Notes under the pieces: generated by a model
What the model was told of the DNA's origin: nothing
Database searches by the model: none
The model's input: only the letters and a program-made list of their open reading frames with translations
Assembly (NCBI GenBank): GCA_030745835.1
Contig: JASLNU010000084.1
Coordinates: 1-19,329 of the forward strand
Reading direction: 5' to 3'
Length of the DNA stretch: 19,329 nucleotides
DNA from: GCA-2687515 sp002687515
GTDB lineage: Bacteria; Pseudomonadota; Alphaproteobacteria; Rhodospirillales; UBA2165
Program-made: the position numbers and the translations under genes
Shown here: in pieces, positions 1 to 7,487 of the stretch
Layout of the letters: every line of letters begins with the position of its first letter
Numbering within the stretch: position 1 is the stretch's first letter

Positions 1-156
1 AGGAAAAAGCCGCTGGAACCCAGGAAGAGATTCCGGGAACGGAAGATCATCTCGATCGAGAACGTCCACAGCCAACCCCCTATCCGCTTTACGCCCACCC
101 TAGATGTAGTGGGTGTGGGTGTCAAGCGGATAGGCACGAAAACAACCATCAGCTAA
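1..156 (+). other. Open frame at left edge, possible 3' end of a truncated gene
   Basis: Frame 1 is open from the first base to a TAA at 154-156 and encodes a basic peptide (KKPLEPRKRFRERK near the start). Its last third runs through the palindromic repeat at 79-138, which reads DVVGVGVKRIGT in this frame. The right-end repeat copy reads HVVGMGVKRIGT in the equivalent frame on the minus strand, and several of the differences between the copies fall at third codon positions. It may be a real C-terminus or chance. I recognise no family. Confidence 0.2.
79..138 (+). repeat. Palindromic intergenic repeat, left copy
   Basis: Perfect 11-bp arms CCTATCCGCTT (79-89) and AAGCGGATAGG (124-134) enclose a partly paired GC-rich interior. 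The right part (99-138) matches the reverse complement of 19111-19150 at most positions, so this is a dispersed repeat and not a one-off hairpin. It ends 46 bp before the ATG of the binding-protein gene. On the minus strand it contains TTGACA (125-120), a 17-bp gap and TAGGGT (102-97), which resembles a promoter reading left out of the window. Confidence 0.75.
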
Positions 157-184
157 TTTAACGCGACAATGGGGAGACCAAGCC

Positions 185-1159
185 ATGAAGACCATATCAA
201 CCACCAGCCTCTATCTCGGCAGCGCCTTGGTGCTGTCGGCCGCGGTCACGCAACCCGCCGCCTCGGCGGACAAAATTATATTTATGAAGGTCGTGCCGCA
301 CCCCTTCGCCTTCCTGATGGCCGATGTCGGCAAGGAGCAAGGCATCTTCAAGAAACACGGTATCGATCTCGATATCATCGGCACCCGCGGCAGCGCCAAG
401 CTGCACCAGGCCCTGGCCGCCGGTAGCGCCGATATCGGCCTCGGTTCCGGGGTTGGCCTTGGTTTCGTTTCCAAGGGCGCGCCGGAAATCGGTTTCCTGG
501 CGTCGCACGGCGCGCCGTTGAACCTCGGCATCGTCGTGTCCAACAACTCGCCGCTCTACAAAAAGGGCATGTCGGTCAAGGATCTCAAAGGCCGCAGAAT
601 AGGTGTATCGACGCCGTCGTCCCTGACCTATTTCCTGTCCCGCCGGCTCGCCGCCGAGCAGGGCTGGGGTCCGGACGGCATAACCGCCGTGCCGCTTGGC
701 GGCTTGTCGGCGCAGCTAGCGGCCGCCAAGGCCGGAAATACGGCTGCCTTCGTCATGTCCATCGATGCGGGATTTAATCTCGAATCAAGGAAGTCGGGCC
801 GCGTCTTCCTGGCGTTCGGCGACTACATCAAGAATTTCCATACCCACGTGCTTTTCGTTACCAACAAGTTCCGGAATAAAAATCCGGATACGGTGAAGCG
901 GTTCTCGCGGGCCTGGCTGGAATCGACCAAATACGTGCTGAACAACAAGGAAGCGATGGTCCAGCGCGCGATAAAGCAGCTCAAGTTCAACCGCTCCGTG
1001 GCGAGCAAGTCCTATGACATAGAATCGCCGGCATTCTCGACAACCGGGCGGTTCAACAATAAGGCGCTGGACGTTATCGCCGAAGGCCTGGTGATGACCA
1101 AGATCCTTAAAACGAAGCCGGACATGTCGAAGACCTACACGGAAGAGTATTTGCCCTAG
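185..1159 (+). CDS. ABC transporter periplasmic substrate-binding protein (NMT1/SsuA/TauA type)
   Basis: This 324-residue protein starts with a classic signal peptide: KT after Met, a hydrophobic stretch at about 7-22, and a likely signal-peptidase I cut after ASA at about residue 28. The mature part has the NMT1/TauA layout. It opens with a HPFAFLMADVGKEQGIF segment typical of the first lobe, followed by KHGIDLDI, then ALAAGSADIGLGSG (ligand-pocket loop), DLKGRRIGVS and a second-lobe segment. The role would be to capture a small organic anion in the periplasm and deliver it to the permeases encoded just downstream. Families of this shape bind sulfonates, taurine, nitrate, pyrimidine precursors or aromatic acids, and the sequence does not say which. 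The neighbouring catabolic genes favour a carboxylate (inference). A GGGGAG about 9 bp upstream supports the ATG. Confidence 0.9.
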   Translation: MKTISTTSLYLGSALVLSAAVTQPAASADKIIFMKVVPHPFAFLMADVGKEQGIFKKHGIDLDIIGTRGSAKLHQALAAGSADIGLGSGVGLGFVSKGAPEIGFLASHGAPLNLGIVVSNNSPLYKKGMSVKDLKGRRIGVSTPSSLTYFLSRRLAAEQGWGPDGITAVPLGGLSAQLAAAKAGNTAAFVMSIDAGFNLESRKSGRVFLAFGDYIKNFHTHVLFVTNKFRNKNPDTVKRFSRAWLESTKYVLNNKEAMVQRAIKQLKFNRSVASKSYDIESPAFSTTGRFNNKALDVIAEGLVMTKILKTKPDMSKTYTEEYLP

Positions 1160-1197
1160 TGACGCCACGAATGACGATTGGCACTCACTTGCAATCG

Positions 1198-1232
1198 GGG
1201 CGGATGCGCGCCTCAAGCCCGCGCATCCGCCC
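1198..1232 (+). terminator. Strong stem-loop after the binding-protein gene
   Basis: A perfect 13-bp stem, GGGCGGATGCGCG (1198-1210) with CGCGCATCCGCCC (1220-1232), closes a 9-nt loop, starting 39 bp after the binding-protein stop codon. No T-run follows, so it is less likely a full intrinsic terminator than a partial terminator or 3'-stabilising hairpin. Such structures often let the binding protein be made in excess over the membrane parts of an importer. Confidence 0.6.
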
Positions 1233-1291
1233 AATTGTCTGCCCCCCCTTCAGCGGGGTAGACTGACCCGCGCTCACAGCAAAAGGCCGCA

Positions 1292-2155
1292 ATGATGGAT
1301 GCCGCCCCCGGCAGCGAAACGGTAATCGCCGCCTCCAACGTTACCCATGTCTTCGGCACGCCCGGAGACGACCGTAGCGTCACGGCGCTTGACGACGTTT
1401 CCATCGACATTGTCCGCGGCGAGATGTTGTGCCTGATCGGTCCCAGCGGCTGCGGCAAGAGCACGCTCCTGAACATCATCGGCGGCCTGATTACGCAAAC
1501 CGGGGGTGATGTCCACATCGGCGGCAACCGGGTCGAAGGACCAATGCCCAAGGATGTCGCCTTCGTATTCCAGGAAAGCGCCTTGTTTCCCTGGAATACG
1601 GTGGTCGACAACATCAAGGTGGGGCTCGAATTCCAGGGCGTGGCGGCGCAGGAGCGCGAACAACGCGCCTGGAATGCGCTGGAGGCGGTCGGCTTGGCCG
1701 ATTTCGGCCACCATTTCCCGGGGCAGATTTCGGGCGGCATGAAGCAGCGCGCCCAGTTGGCCCGCGCCCTCAGCCTTGAAACCGAAATTCTGCTGATGGA
1801 CGAGCCATTCGGCGCGCTTGACGAGCAGACGCGGATGATCCTTGGCGAAGACCTCTCGGTCATGCTCTCGAAAACCGACAAGACCATCGTCTTTGTCACC
1901 CACAGCCTGGCCGAGGCGGTGTTCCTCGCCGACCGGGTGGCGGTGATGACGGCGCGGCCGGGCAAGTTCAAGAAAATCCTGGACGTCGGCGAATCCCATC
2001 CCCGTAATCCCGATTTTATGATGAGCGAGAAGTTCAACGGTCTTCGCAACGAGCTTTATGCCATGCTTCACGACGAAATCCGAAAAGCCGTGGAAGGCGA
2101 GGAAAAGCAGACCGCGGCGACGAAGGCGGTGACGGGGGGCCGGGATGAGCAGTGA
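1292..2155 (+). CDS. ABC transporter ATP-binding protein (SsuB/TauB type)
   Basis: This 287-residue cytoplasmic ATPase energises import. All nucleotide-binding motifs are intact: Walker A GPSGCGKST at 50-58, Q-loop Gln94 in VFQESALFPW, signature ISGGMKQR at 146-153, Walker B ILLMDEP at 166-172, D-loop GALDE, and switch His204 in FVTHSLAEA. The ALFPWNTV and THSLAEAVFLADRV segments are characteristic of the nitrate/sulfonate/taurine importer ATPases. Two Met codons lie in tandem at 1292 and 1295; AAAAGG five bases upstream supports 1292. The last 11 bp overlap the first permease gene, which implies translational coupling. Confidence 0.93.
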   Translation: MMDAAPGSETVIAASNVTHVFGTPGDDRSVTALDDVSIDIVRGEMLCLIGPSGCGKSTLLNIIGGLITQTGGDVHIGGNRVEGPMPKDVAFVFQESALFPWNTVVDNIKVGLEFQGVAAQEREQRAWNALEAVGLADFGHHFPGQISGGMKQRAQLARALSLETEILLMDEPFGALDEQTRMILGEDLSVMLSKTDKTIVFVTHSLAEAVFLADRVAVMTARPGKFKKILDVGESHPRNPDFMMSEKFNGLRNELYAMLHDEIRKAVEGEEKQTAATKAVTGGRDEQ

Positions 2156-2897
2156 CAAGCTCCGCATACGCCTGATCCAGGTAAGCTTCTTCGCGGTACT
2201 TTTCGGGGCCTGGTTCATTGTCACCGAGACCGGTTCGGTCAGCCACCTGTTCCTTCCCAAGCTGCCCAATGTGCTGACTGATTTCCAAGCGCTTCTGCAG
2301 TCGGGTGAGTTCCTCGCGCCGCTGAGAACGACCGTTTTCGAGCTTATCTTCGCGTTCACCAACGCCGTCTTCTTCGGCACCGTGATCGGCTATCTGGTCA
2401 GCCGCTCGCGCTTCCTGATGCGCGCCTTCGAGCCGATGTTTTCATCGATGTTCGCGGTGCCGCTGATCATCTTCTATCCGTTGGCGCTGTTGTTTTTCGG
2501 ATTGGGCCCGGGCTCCAAGGTGGCGATCGGCTCGACGCTCGGCTTTTTTCCGGTGGTCCTCAACACCATCAACGGTTTCGGGCACATCGACGCGGTCTAT
2601 CAGCGGGCCGCCTATTCGATGGGCGCCAAGGGGTTTCAGCTGTTCCGGCGGGTGCTGATGCCGGCGGCGCTGCCGATCATCCTGACCGGTTACCGGATCG
2701 GCTTTGTCCTTTGCTTTCTGTCGATCGTCGGCGGCGAAACCATCGGCTCGCTCGAGGGCCTCGGCCATAAGATCGTGTTTTTCGCCGAGGCGATGAGAAC
2801 CTCGGAGATGTTCGCCTACATCATCTTCATCGTCATCATCGCTTTCATCTTGAATACTTTCGTCTTCTGGCTCGAGCGCAAGGGGAATTACTACTGA
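2145..2897 (+). CDS. ABC transporter permease (SsuC/TauC type), first
   Basis: This 250-residue inner-membrane protein of the binding-protein-dependent permease family has an N-terminal membrane helix at about 9-28 and further hydrophobic segments beginning around 62, 100, 185 and 225. The conserved EAA cytoplasmic loop, which docks on the ATPase, is recognisable as YSMGAKGFQLFRRVLMPAALP. The gene begins inside the end of the ATPase gene, behind a G-rich Shine-Dalgarno-like stretch. Its TGA overlaps the next ATG by one base (TGATG). It probably forms a heterodimer with the second permease, since both are present once in the operon. Confidence 0.9.
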   Translation: MSSDKLRIRLIQVSFFAVLFGAWFIVTETGSVSHLFLPKLPNVLTDFQALLQSGEFLAPLRTTVFELIFAFTNAVFFGTVIGYLVSRSRFLMRAFEPMFSSMFAVPLIIFYPLALLFFGLGPGSKVAIGSTLGFFPVVLNTINGFGHIDAVYQRAAYSMGAKGFQLFRRVLMPAALPIILTGYRIGFVLCFLSIVGGETIGSLEGLGHKIVFFAEAMRTSEMFAYIIFIVIIAFILNTFVFWLERKGNYY

Positions 2898-3748
2898 TGG
2901 CGCTTTTGCAACGCCAGGAACCCAAGCGCAGCCCGGAAGGAACGCCGGCCGGCGGCGGTGCGCTGGCGCTCAAACCAGCACTAAGCGAGCCCCGGTTCGC
3001 CTGGCTGTATACGCCCGCCGCCACCCGCCTCGGCGTCATCGCGCTGATGGTCTTGTTCTGGGAATTCGGCGCCCGGATCTATAACGATGCCGACTTTCTG
3101 GCGCCGGCGACGCAATCGTTCATGTCGCTGTTCGAAATTCTCGAAGATGTCGAGGTCGCCATCGCCATCGGCGACATGTTCTGGCAGCTCGCCGTCGCCT
3201 TCGCCATGTCCCTGGTATCGGGCTTGCTCCTCGGCATGCTGGTCGGATTGAACCGCCCCACCTATCGCACCTTTTTCCCGATTATTCTGATGGCCTACGC
3301 CTTTCCGCAGATCACCGTCCTGCCGGTGCTGGTGCTGTTGTTCGGTATCGGACCGGCGATCAAGGTGGTGTTCGGCTTCACCCACGGTTTCTTCCCGATC
3401 ATCGTCAATGTCATCGCCGGCACGCAAAACATCGATCCGGCCCTGTTGACGGCGGCCCGCTCGATGGGCGCATCCAAGCGCCAGATTTACCGCCATATCG
3501 TCTTTCCCCATTTGGTGCCCAGCCTGTTTACCGGCATGCGCCTCGGCATGACGGCGACCCTCCTCGGCGTGATCCTGGCCGAGCTTTATGCCACCCGCAA
3601 GGGGATCGGCTATTTCACATCGCTCTATTCGGAATCCTTCGAGCCGCAGAACCTGTTTGCCCTGGTCGCCATGATCGCGGCGGCGGCCATCTGCCTCAAC
3701 GAACTCCTGCGCCGGGCGGAAATCCGCTTCGGCCGTTGGCGGGAATAG
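2897..3748 (+). CDS. ABC transporter permease (SsuC/TauC type), second
   Basis: This 283-residue inner-membrane permease carries a hydrophilic, low-complexity N-terminal extension of about 40 residues (PAGGGALALKP) before the first membrane helix. The EAA loop is clear: ARSMGASKRQIYRHIVFPHLVP, followed by the usual SLFTGMRLGM segment. It shares family and topology with the preceding permease but is clearly divergent, as expected for a heterodimeric channel. An AAGGGGA motif precedes the start inside the upstream gene. It is the last gene of the importer operon and converges on the M24 hydrolase gene with a 30-bp gap. I see no convincing terminator in that gap. Confidence 0.9.
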   Translation: MALLQRQEPKRSPEGTPAGGGALALKPALSEPRFAWLYTPAATRLGVIALMVLFWEFGARIYNDADFLAPATQSFMSLFEILEDVEVAIAIGDMFWQLAVAFAMSLVSGLLLGMLVGLNRPTYRTFFPIILMAYAFPQITVLPVLVLLFGIGPAIKVVFGFTHGFFPIIVNVIAGTQNIDPALLTAARSMGASKRQIYRHIVFPHLVPSLFTGMRLGMTATLLGVILAELYATRKGIGYFTSLYSESFEPQNLFALVAMIAAAAICLNELLRRAEIRFGRWRE

Positions 3749-3778
3749 CGCCGGCTCCGCCGTCACCGGTTGAACTGC

Positions 3779-4978
3779 TTAGCCGACTTCGAATATTTTT
3801 TGCGGCAGTTTGTGGATGCTTTCGCCGGGGCCGTTGTCGCCGATGATGTAATTGTCGCAAATCCATGATTGAATGCCGCCCCGCATATAGCCCGGATGGC
3901 AGACGATGTTCATGTTCTTTTGGATGGCCATCGGTTCATCCTTGCGGATCAAGGGCCGTTCAACCAAGTCGTAACCCTGACCGTGGCAAAAGAGGCGCGA
4001 TTCCTCGGCGCGGTCGTTTTCGGCCATGAATTCGTTGAAGGCGTTCCAAATGTCGGCGCAGGGCGTGCCCGGTTTCAGCATATCGAGGGTGAAGCGCTGG
4101 GCTTCCAGGGTAAAGGCAAACTCCTCATGCTGTTCGGGCGTGGCTTTGCCCAATACGATCGTGCGGCCGATTTCGGTGAAGAACCCGCCGGCGCCGTTAT
4201 TTTCGACCAGCATGTTGAAGCTGTCGCCTTCCTGGATCACCCGGTTCTGATTGTGGCGCGGGCCGAGGGCGGCGGGCTTGCCGATCTCCCATGACTGGCA
4301 AAGATAGATGCCCTGTTCGCTGCCCAGGTTATGGCCGACATGCAGGGCGATGGCGGCGGCGTCCGAATCCTTCATGCCCGGCTTGATCTGATCGATCACC
4401 GCCTGCATCGCCGCATCCTGCTGGGCGGCGGTGCCTTCGATGAACTCGATCTCTTCGGCGCTTTTGATCACCTTGATCTGATCGACCATGTCCGAGGCTT
4501 CGACATAGGTGGCGTTCGGAAACTGCCGCTTGACGTAATCGACCAGGGCGAAGGACATCTGGTAGGTGCCAACCAGGCCGATGGTGGCCGAGGCGAAGGG
4601 TTCGAGCGCCTTGCACGCCTGGGCCGGATCATAGTCGCGCGTATAGGGAGCCGATTCAAAGGACGGCGTCGTCAGTTCGCGCTTGACGCCGCGGATGAAA
4701 CCGTTGCCTTCGACCGGCAGTTCCCTGTCGCCGTCGAACGGCCCCTGGTGAACGATGGTCATGGCGTCGTCGCGCGGAAAAATGACGGTAAGCGGATAGC
4801 CGTTATTTGCCGGCACGTCGGTCACGTATTTAACGTAGCCGCCCATGTGATCGTTGTTGTTCTGCATCAACAGGACGTCGATGCCCTCGGCTTCCATCGC
4901 CGCGCGGATCGCCGCCCAGCGGCGTTCCATCTCATTCGTCGAGATCGGTTTGTTCAGGCGTTCTGACATTTCAACCAT
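3779..4978 (-). CDS. M24-fold (Xaa-Pro peptidase/creatinase-like) hydrolase with non-canonical metal site
   Basis: The 399 residues have the creatinase N-domain (about 15-165) followed by the pita-bread fold (about 170-395). A family member would cleave a C-N bond; prolidases, creatinase, ectoine hydrolase and the DMSP lyase DddP share this fold. The usual metal ligands Asp, Asp, His, Glu, Glu are largely replaced. By position, Glu259 and Glu269 (in TEIGRT) stand for the two Asp, His332 is kept (CHGQG), His361 (VCHPGY) replaces the Glu of EPG, and Cys374-Asp375 lies where the last Glu is expected. It is therefore unlikely to be an ordinary aminopeptidase. AGGAG six bases upstream fixes the ATG. 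It is the last gene of the minus operon, cut off from the dehydrogenase by the MITE-like element. Confidence 0.8.
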   Translation of the reverse strand: MVEMSERLNKPISTNEMERRWAAIRAAMEAEGIDVLLMQNNNDHMGGYVKYVTDVPANNGYPLTVIFPRDDAMTIVHQGPFDGDRELPVEGNGFIRGVKRELTTPSFESAPYTRDYDPAQACKALEPFASATIGLVGTYQMSFALVDYVKRQFPNATYVEASDMVDQIKVIKSAEEIEFIEGTAAQQDAAMQAVIDQIKPGMKDSDAAAIALHVGHNLGSEQGIYLCQSWEIGKPAALGPRHNQNRVIQEGDSFNMLVENNGAGGFFTEIGRTIVLGKATPEQHEEFAFTLEAQRFTLDMLKPGTPCADIWNAFNEFMAENDRAEESRLFCHGQGYDLVERPLIRKDEPMAIQKNMNIVCHPGYMRGGIQSWICDNYIIGDNGPGESIHKLPQKIFEVG

Positions 4979-4990
4979 GCTATGCTCCTA

Positions 4991-5255
4991 GTGGTCTGTA
5001 TCATCTAATTTGCACCCCTACGACGGCGTTGCAAGGTTTCCGGCGAGGAGCACGCCGCGCCGTGGTGCCGATCCACCACAAGTGGCGCGCGACGACGACC
5101 GGGAGCCTTGCAACGCCGCCCGAAGGGTCGTTTTTCCCGTCCCCCCGGGGTGTCGAAAGGACTTGCCGATGGGCACCGCATCGCCGGCGCCCTCCCTCCT
5201 ACCGGGGAAACGGGAAAAGCGATCGTAGGGGTGCAAATTAGATGATACAGGCCAC
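4991..5255. mobile_element. MITE-like element, IS630/Tc1-type, with 33-bp terminal inverted repeats
   Basis: The left terminus (4991-5023, starting GTGGTCTGTATC) and the right terminus (5223-5255) are inverted repeats with one mismatch in 33. The element is flanked by TA on both sides (4989-4990 and 5256-5257). Removing it with one TA restores CTAG, the known insertion target of IS630-family elements. The interior holds two nested hairpins: 13-bp arms 5024-5036/5106-5118, and 9-bp arms 5132-5140/5210-5218. There is no transposase; short frames starting in the repeats begin alike (MHPYD) only because the ends are inverted copies. It sits between two genes of one operon without damaging either reading frame. 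Confidence 0.88.
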
Positions 5256-5268
5256 TAGGTTCCCCTGA

Positions 5269-6213
5269 TTACAATTCGTCGACAACATTGATCATCTGGT
5301 CCAACGCGCCATCCAAATAATGGCGCAAGTTGGGTTCGATCACGGTGAGTATGCGCTCGGCGTACATATCGCTGCGCCCGCCGGTAAACGGCGTCATGAA
5401 AACATTCTCCATATCCCAAAGCGGGCTATCACCCGGCAACGGCGCCACCTCGTAGACATCCAGCCCGGCGCCGGCGATGCTGCCGCCCCGCAAGGCTTCG
5501 ATCAGCGCGCTTTCGTCGACGACGCCGCCACGCGCCACATTGATCAGACAGGCCGTCGGCTTCATCGCCTCGAAGGTCGCGGCGTTGACGATCTTGTCGG
5601 TGCCGGGGCCGTAGGGCACCAGGACCACCAGAAAATCGACATCGGCAACCGCTTCGGCGATGTTTTCCCGCGAGAAGACCTTGTCGATGCCCTCGACCGG
5701 GCGGTCGGTCCGGGAAATGCCATAGACCGTCATGCCGAGCGCCTTGAAGGTTCTGGCCATATGTTCGGCGATGGCGCCAAGGCCGAGGATGGCCACCTTG
5801 CGGGTGTCCAGCACCTTCGGCAGGAAGCGTTCGAAGTTGTGGTTGTCCTGGTTCCTGGCCAGACGCCGCGCCTGGCGGTAAAGGGCCAGCATGTGCAGCA
5901 ACGTCATCTCGGTCATTTGCGGTCCGTGGATACCCCGGCCATTGGTCAGGATGACATCGGGGCGCGCGGCCAACGGCTCGACAAGATGGTCGATGCCGGT
6001 AATGTTGCACTGCATCCATTTAAGGTTCTTGGCACCCGCCGCCATCTCCGCCGTAAGCCAGCGCCCGATGGATATTATAACCTCGGTTTCCGCCAGCAAC
6101 GGTTCGGCTTCATCGCCGTCTTTGGCATAGGAAAAGTCCACTTCCGGAAATATCGGTTCCAGGTGGTTTTGGTATTTCTCGTATTCGTTATCGACAATCA
6201 GGACTTTGGTCAC
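5269..6213 (-). CDS. D-2-hydroxyacid dehydrogenase family protein, catalytic His replaced by Phe
   Basis: A 314-residue NAD(P)-dependent oxidoreductase of the D-isomer 2-hydroxyacid family, which normally interconverts 2-keto and D-2-hydroxy acids in the cytoplasm. The Rossmann loop is a loosened GLGAIAEHMA at 144-153. Catalytic Arg228 (NVARGGVVDE) and Glu255 (YEVAPLP) are present. The catalytic His, normally in TPH, is Phe276 (MTPFTGG, codon TTT), so either chemistry has changed or another residue acts as acid/base. The start is GTG with GGGGAGA upstream. It lies 78 bp after the SnoaL-like gene and is probably co-transcribed with it. It could act on a keto acid made by the neighbouring pathway. 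Confidence 0.86.
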   Translation of the reverse strand: MTKVLIVDNEYEKYQNHLEPIFPEVDFSYAKDGDEAEPLLAETEVIISIGRWLTAEMAAGAKNLKWMQCNITGIDHLVEPLAARPDVILTNGRGIHGPQMTEMTLLHMLALYRQARRLARNQDNHNFERFLPKVLDTRKVAILGLGAIAEHMARTFKALGMTVYGISRTDRPVEGIDKVFSRENIAEAVADVDFLVVLVPYGPGTDKIVNAATFEAMKPTACLINVARGGVVDESALIEALRGGSIAGAGLDVYEVAPLPGDSPLWDMENVFMTPFTGGRSDMYAERILTVIEPNLRHYLDGALDQMINVVDEL

Positions 6214-6291
6214 GAGGTCTCCCCAGCTAATGACATTGTTAAATGAATCTCATCACATCAGAAATTGAAGTGCAAGGCGCGGCGGCCGGCG

Positions 6292-6768
6292 TCAAAGCTT
6301 GGTCAATACGCCTTCGTCGATGGCGCGGCGGACGCGCTCGGACTCCTGTTTTTTGTCGACGCGGGGGCTGCGTGTCTTGGCATAGGTGTGCTTCTCCATC
6401 AGGCGGCCGCCTTCGAAATGAAGGATATCGAGCCCGCGCCAGCCGCCGGCGCGGGTCTCGTCCTCGATGGTCAGCAGCCAGCGGATCAGCGCCTTGCCGG
6501 TTCCGGTTTCTGGGCCGGTTTCTGGGCCGGTATCGACGAACATGTCCTCGGTATGAAAGCGCATGCGCCCATAGTCGCCCCGGAACTGGGGGATGAAGGC
6601 GTCGCGGATCGCCGCCTTGCCGACATGCCGTCCGCCATGGAACTCATCGTAAATGGCGTCTTCGGCGAAATAGGACATCACCTCGTCGATATCCTCGCGG
6701 TTGAAGGCCTCGGTGAAATCGACCACCAGCTTTTCCAGAGCTTTACGCATCGCATCGCCGTCCGGCAT
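6292..6768 (-). CDS. SnoaL-like / nuclear transport factor 2 fold protein
   Basis: This 158-residue small alpha+beta-cone protein shows the SnoaL-like pattern: an N-terminal helix (MRKALEKLVVDFTEAFNREDIDEVMSYF in short segments), then EDAIYDEFHGGRHVGKAAIRDAF, and a strand pair ending HFEGGRLMEKHTY. Members act as small isomerases, hydratases or dehydratases, or as binding subunits; the exact activity cannot be assigned. GAGGTGAT two bases before the ATG supports the start. A 12-bp unit repeated twice (6503-6526) encodes GPETGPET in a surface loop, a sign of recent slippage. It lies 20 bp after the cupin gene and is surely in the same operon. Confidence 0.8.
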   Translation of the reverse strand: MPDGDAMRKALEKLVVDFTEAFNREDIDEVMSYFAEDAIYDEFHGGRHVGKAAIRDAFIPQFRGDYGRMRFHTEDMFVDTGPETGPETGTGKALIRWLLTIEDETRAGGWRGLDILHFEGGRLMEKHTYAKTRSPRVDKKQESERVRRAIDEGVLTKL

Positions 6769-6788
6769 TTATCACCTCATCCGCCGCT

Positions 6789-7271
6789 TCATCCCTTGCC
6801 GGCATCGCCGTCCCCGACATAGGTAAGTTCGTCGCGGACCTTGAGCTCGAGCAGCATGTTTTCCTCTTCCGATTCATCGCACAGCATCGAGCGGTGGGAA
6901 ATCCCCTTCGGGATTAGGATCATTTCGCCGGCATGAAGGGTCACCGTTCCCATTTCGGTTTCCCAGCGCAAGGCGCCGCGAAAACAGAAGATGATTTCGT
7001 TGTAATCGACGTTGCGGTGCCAGAACCCCATATCCTCGATGCTGCGTTTGGAGAGATCGATCTTGACGCTGTCGGAATCGAACATGCGCAACGGCGCGCC
7101 ATCGGCCTTGTTATAGTTCTCCGGCCGGAATTTGGGGTCCAGGAAGTTGACATGGTTGAACTTTTCCTGGCCGCCGACGACGCCCAAATTCTCGATCGGC
7201 GAAGCGGCCTGTTCGAGCGTCACATTGGTGCCGTGAATGGTGATAACCTCGCGGTATGGCTTGTCGGGCAT
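6789..7271 (-). CDS. Cupin-fold protein, homogentisate dioxygenase-like metal site
   Basis: About 160 residues with a single cupin barrel. Putative metal ligands are His and Glu in FWHRNVDYNEIIFCFRG and a second His in PKGISHRS, a spacing like that of homogentisate 1,2-dioxygenase-type cupins rather than storage proteins. It may be an Fe-dependent ring-cleaving or oxygenating enzyme, or only a sensor of an aromatic acid. The frame stays open to a GTG at 7283, but the Shine-Dalgarno AAAGGAG (7289-7283) runs into that codon. The ATG at 7271 is a better start, 11 bases downstream. It is the first gene of the minus operon, divergent from the UbiD genes across about 215 bp. Confidence 0.78.
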   Translation of the reverse strand: MPDKPYREVITIHGTNVTLEQAASPIENLGVVGGQEKFNHVNFLDPKFRPENYNKADGAPLRMFDSDSVKIDLSKRSIEDMGFWHRNVDYNEIIFCFRGALRWETEMGTVTLHAGEMILIPKGISHRSMLCDESEEENMLLELKVRDELTYVGDGDAGKG

Positions 7272-7396
7272 TTTCTCGATCACTCCTTTGATACAAACTT
7301 GGATGGCGTTGGAAAATGTCCCCTGAAACGAAATTGCAGAAAATTGTTGTTGCCCTATGCCTTATTCCCAATATTTTCGAAGTACAAGGGTATTGT

Positions 7397-7425
7397 TTGA
7401 CGCGCCCTTGAGGGTTCGCGATATT
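7397..7425 (+). promoter_or_regulatory. Candidate sigma70-type promoter for the UbiD operon
   Basis: TTGACG (7397-7402), a 17-bp spacer and GATATT (7420-7425) lie 62 bp before the first UbiD start. The -10 falls in a small palindrome, GCGA-TAT-TCGC (7417-7427). The divergent region 7284-7487 is AT-rich relative to its surroundings and must also hold the promoter for the cupin operon, which I could not place. Confidence 0.45.
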
Positions 7426-7487
7426 CGCAATCATTTGGTTCGAATTCAGCAGCATCGCCGCCAACAACAAAACCAGGAGCGGTCCAG

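Noticed and set aside
1274..2380. 368-codon minus-strand frame opposite the ABC ATPase
   Set aside because: Antisense to intact Walker and signature motifs.
3749..3778. Terminator between the convergent permease and M24 genes
   Set aside because: Only weak GC-rich pairing without a T-run; not supportable.
5010..5236. Two 72-codon frames, one on each strand, both starting MHPYD
   Set aside because: The shared start is only the terminal inverted repeat of the MITE-like element read from both ends.
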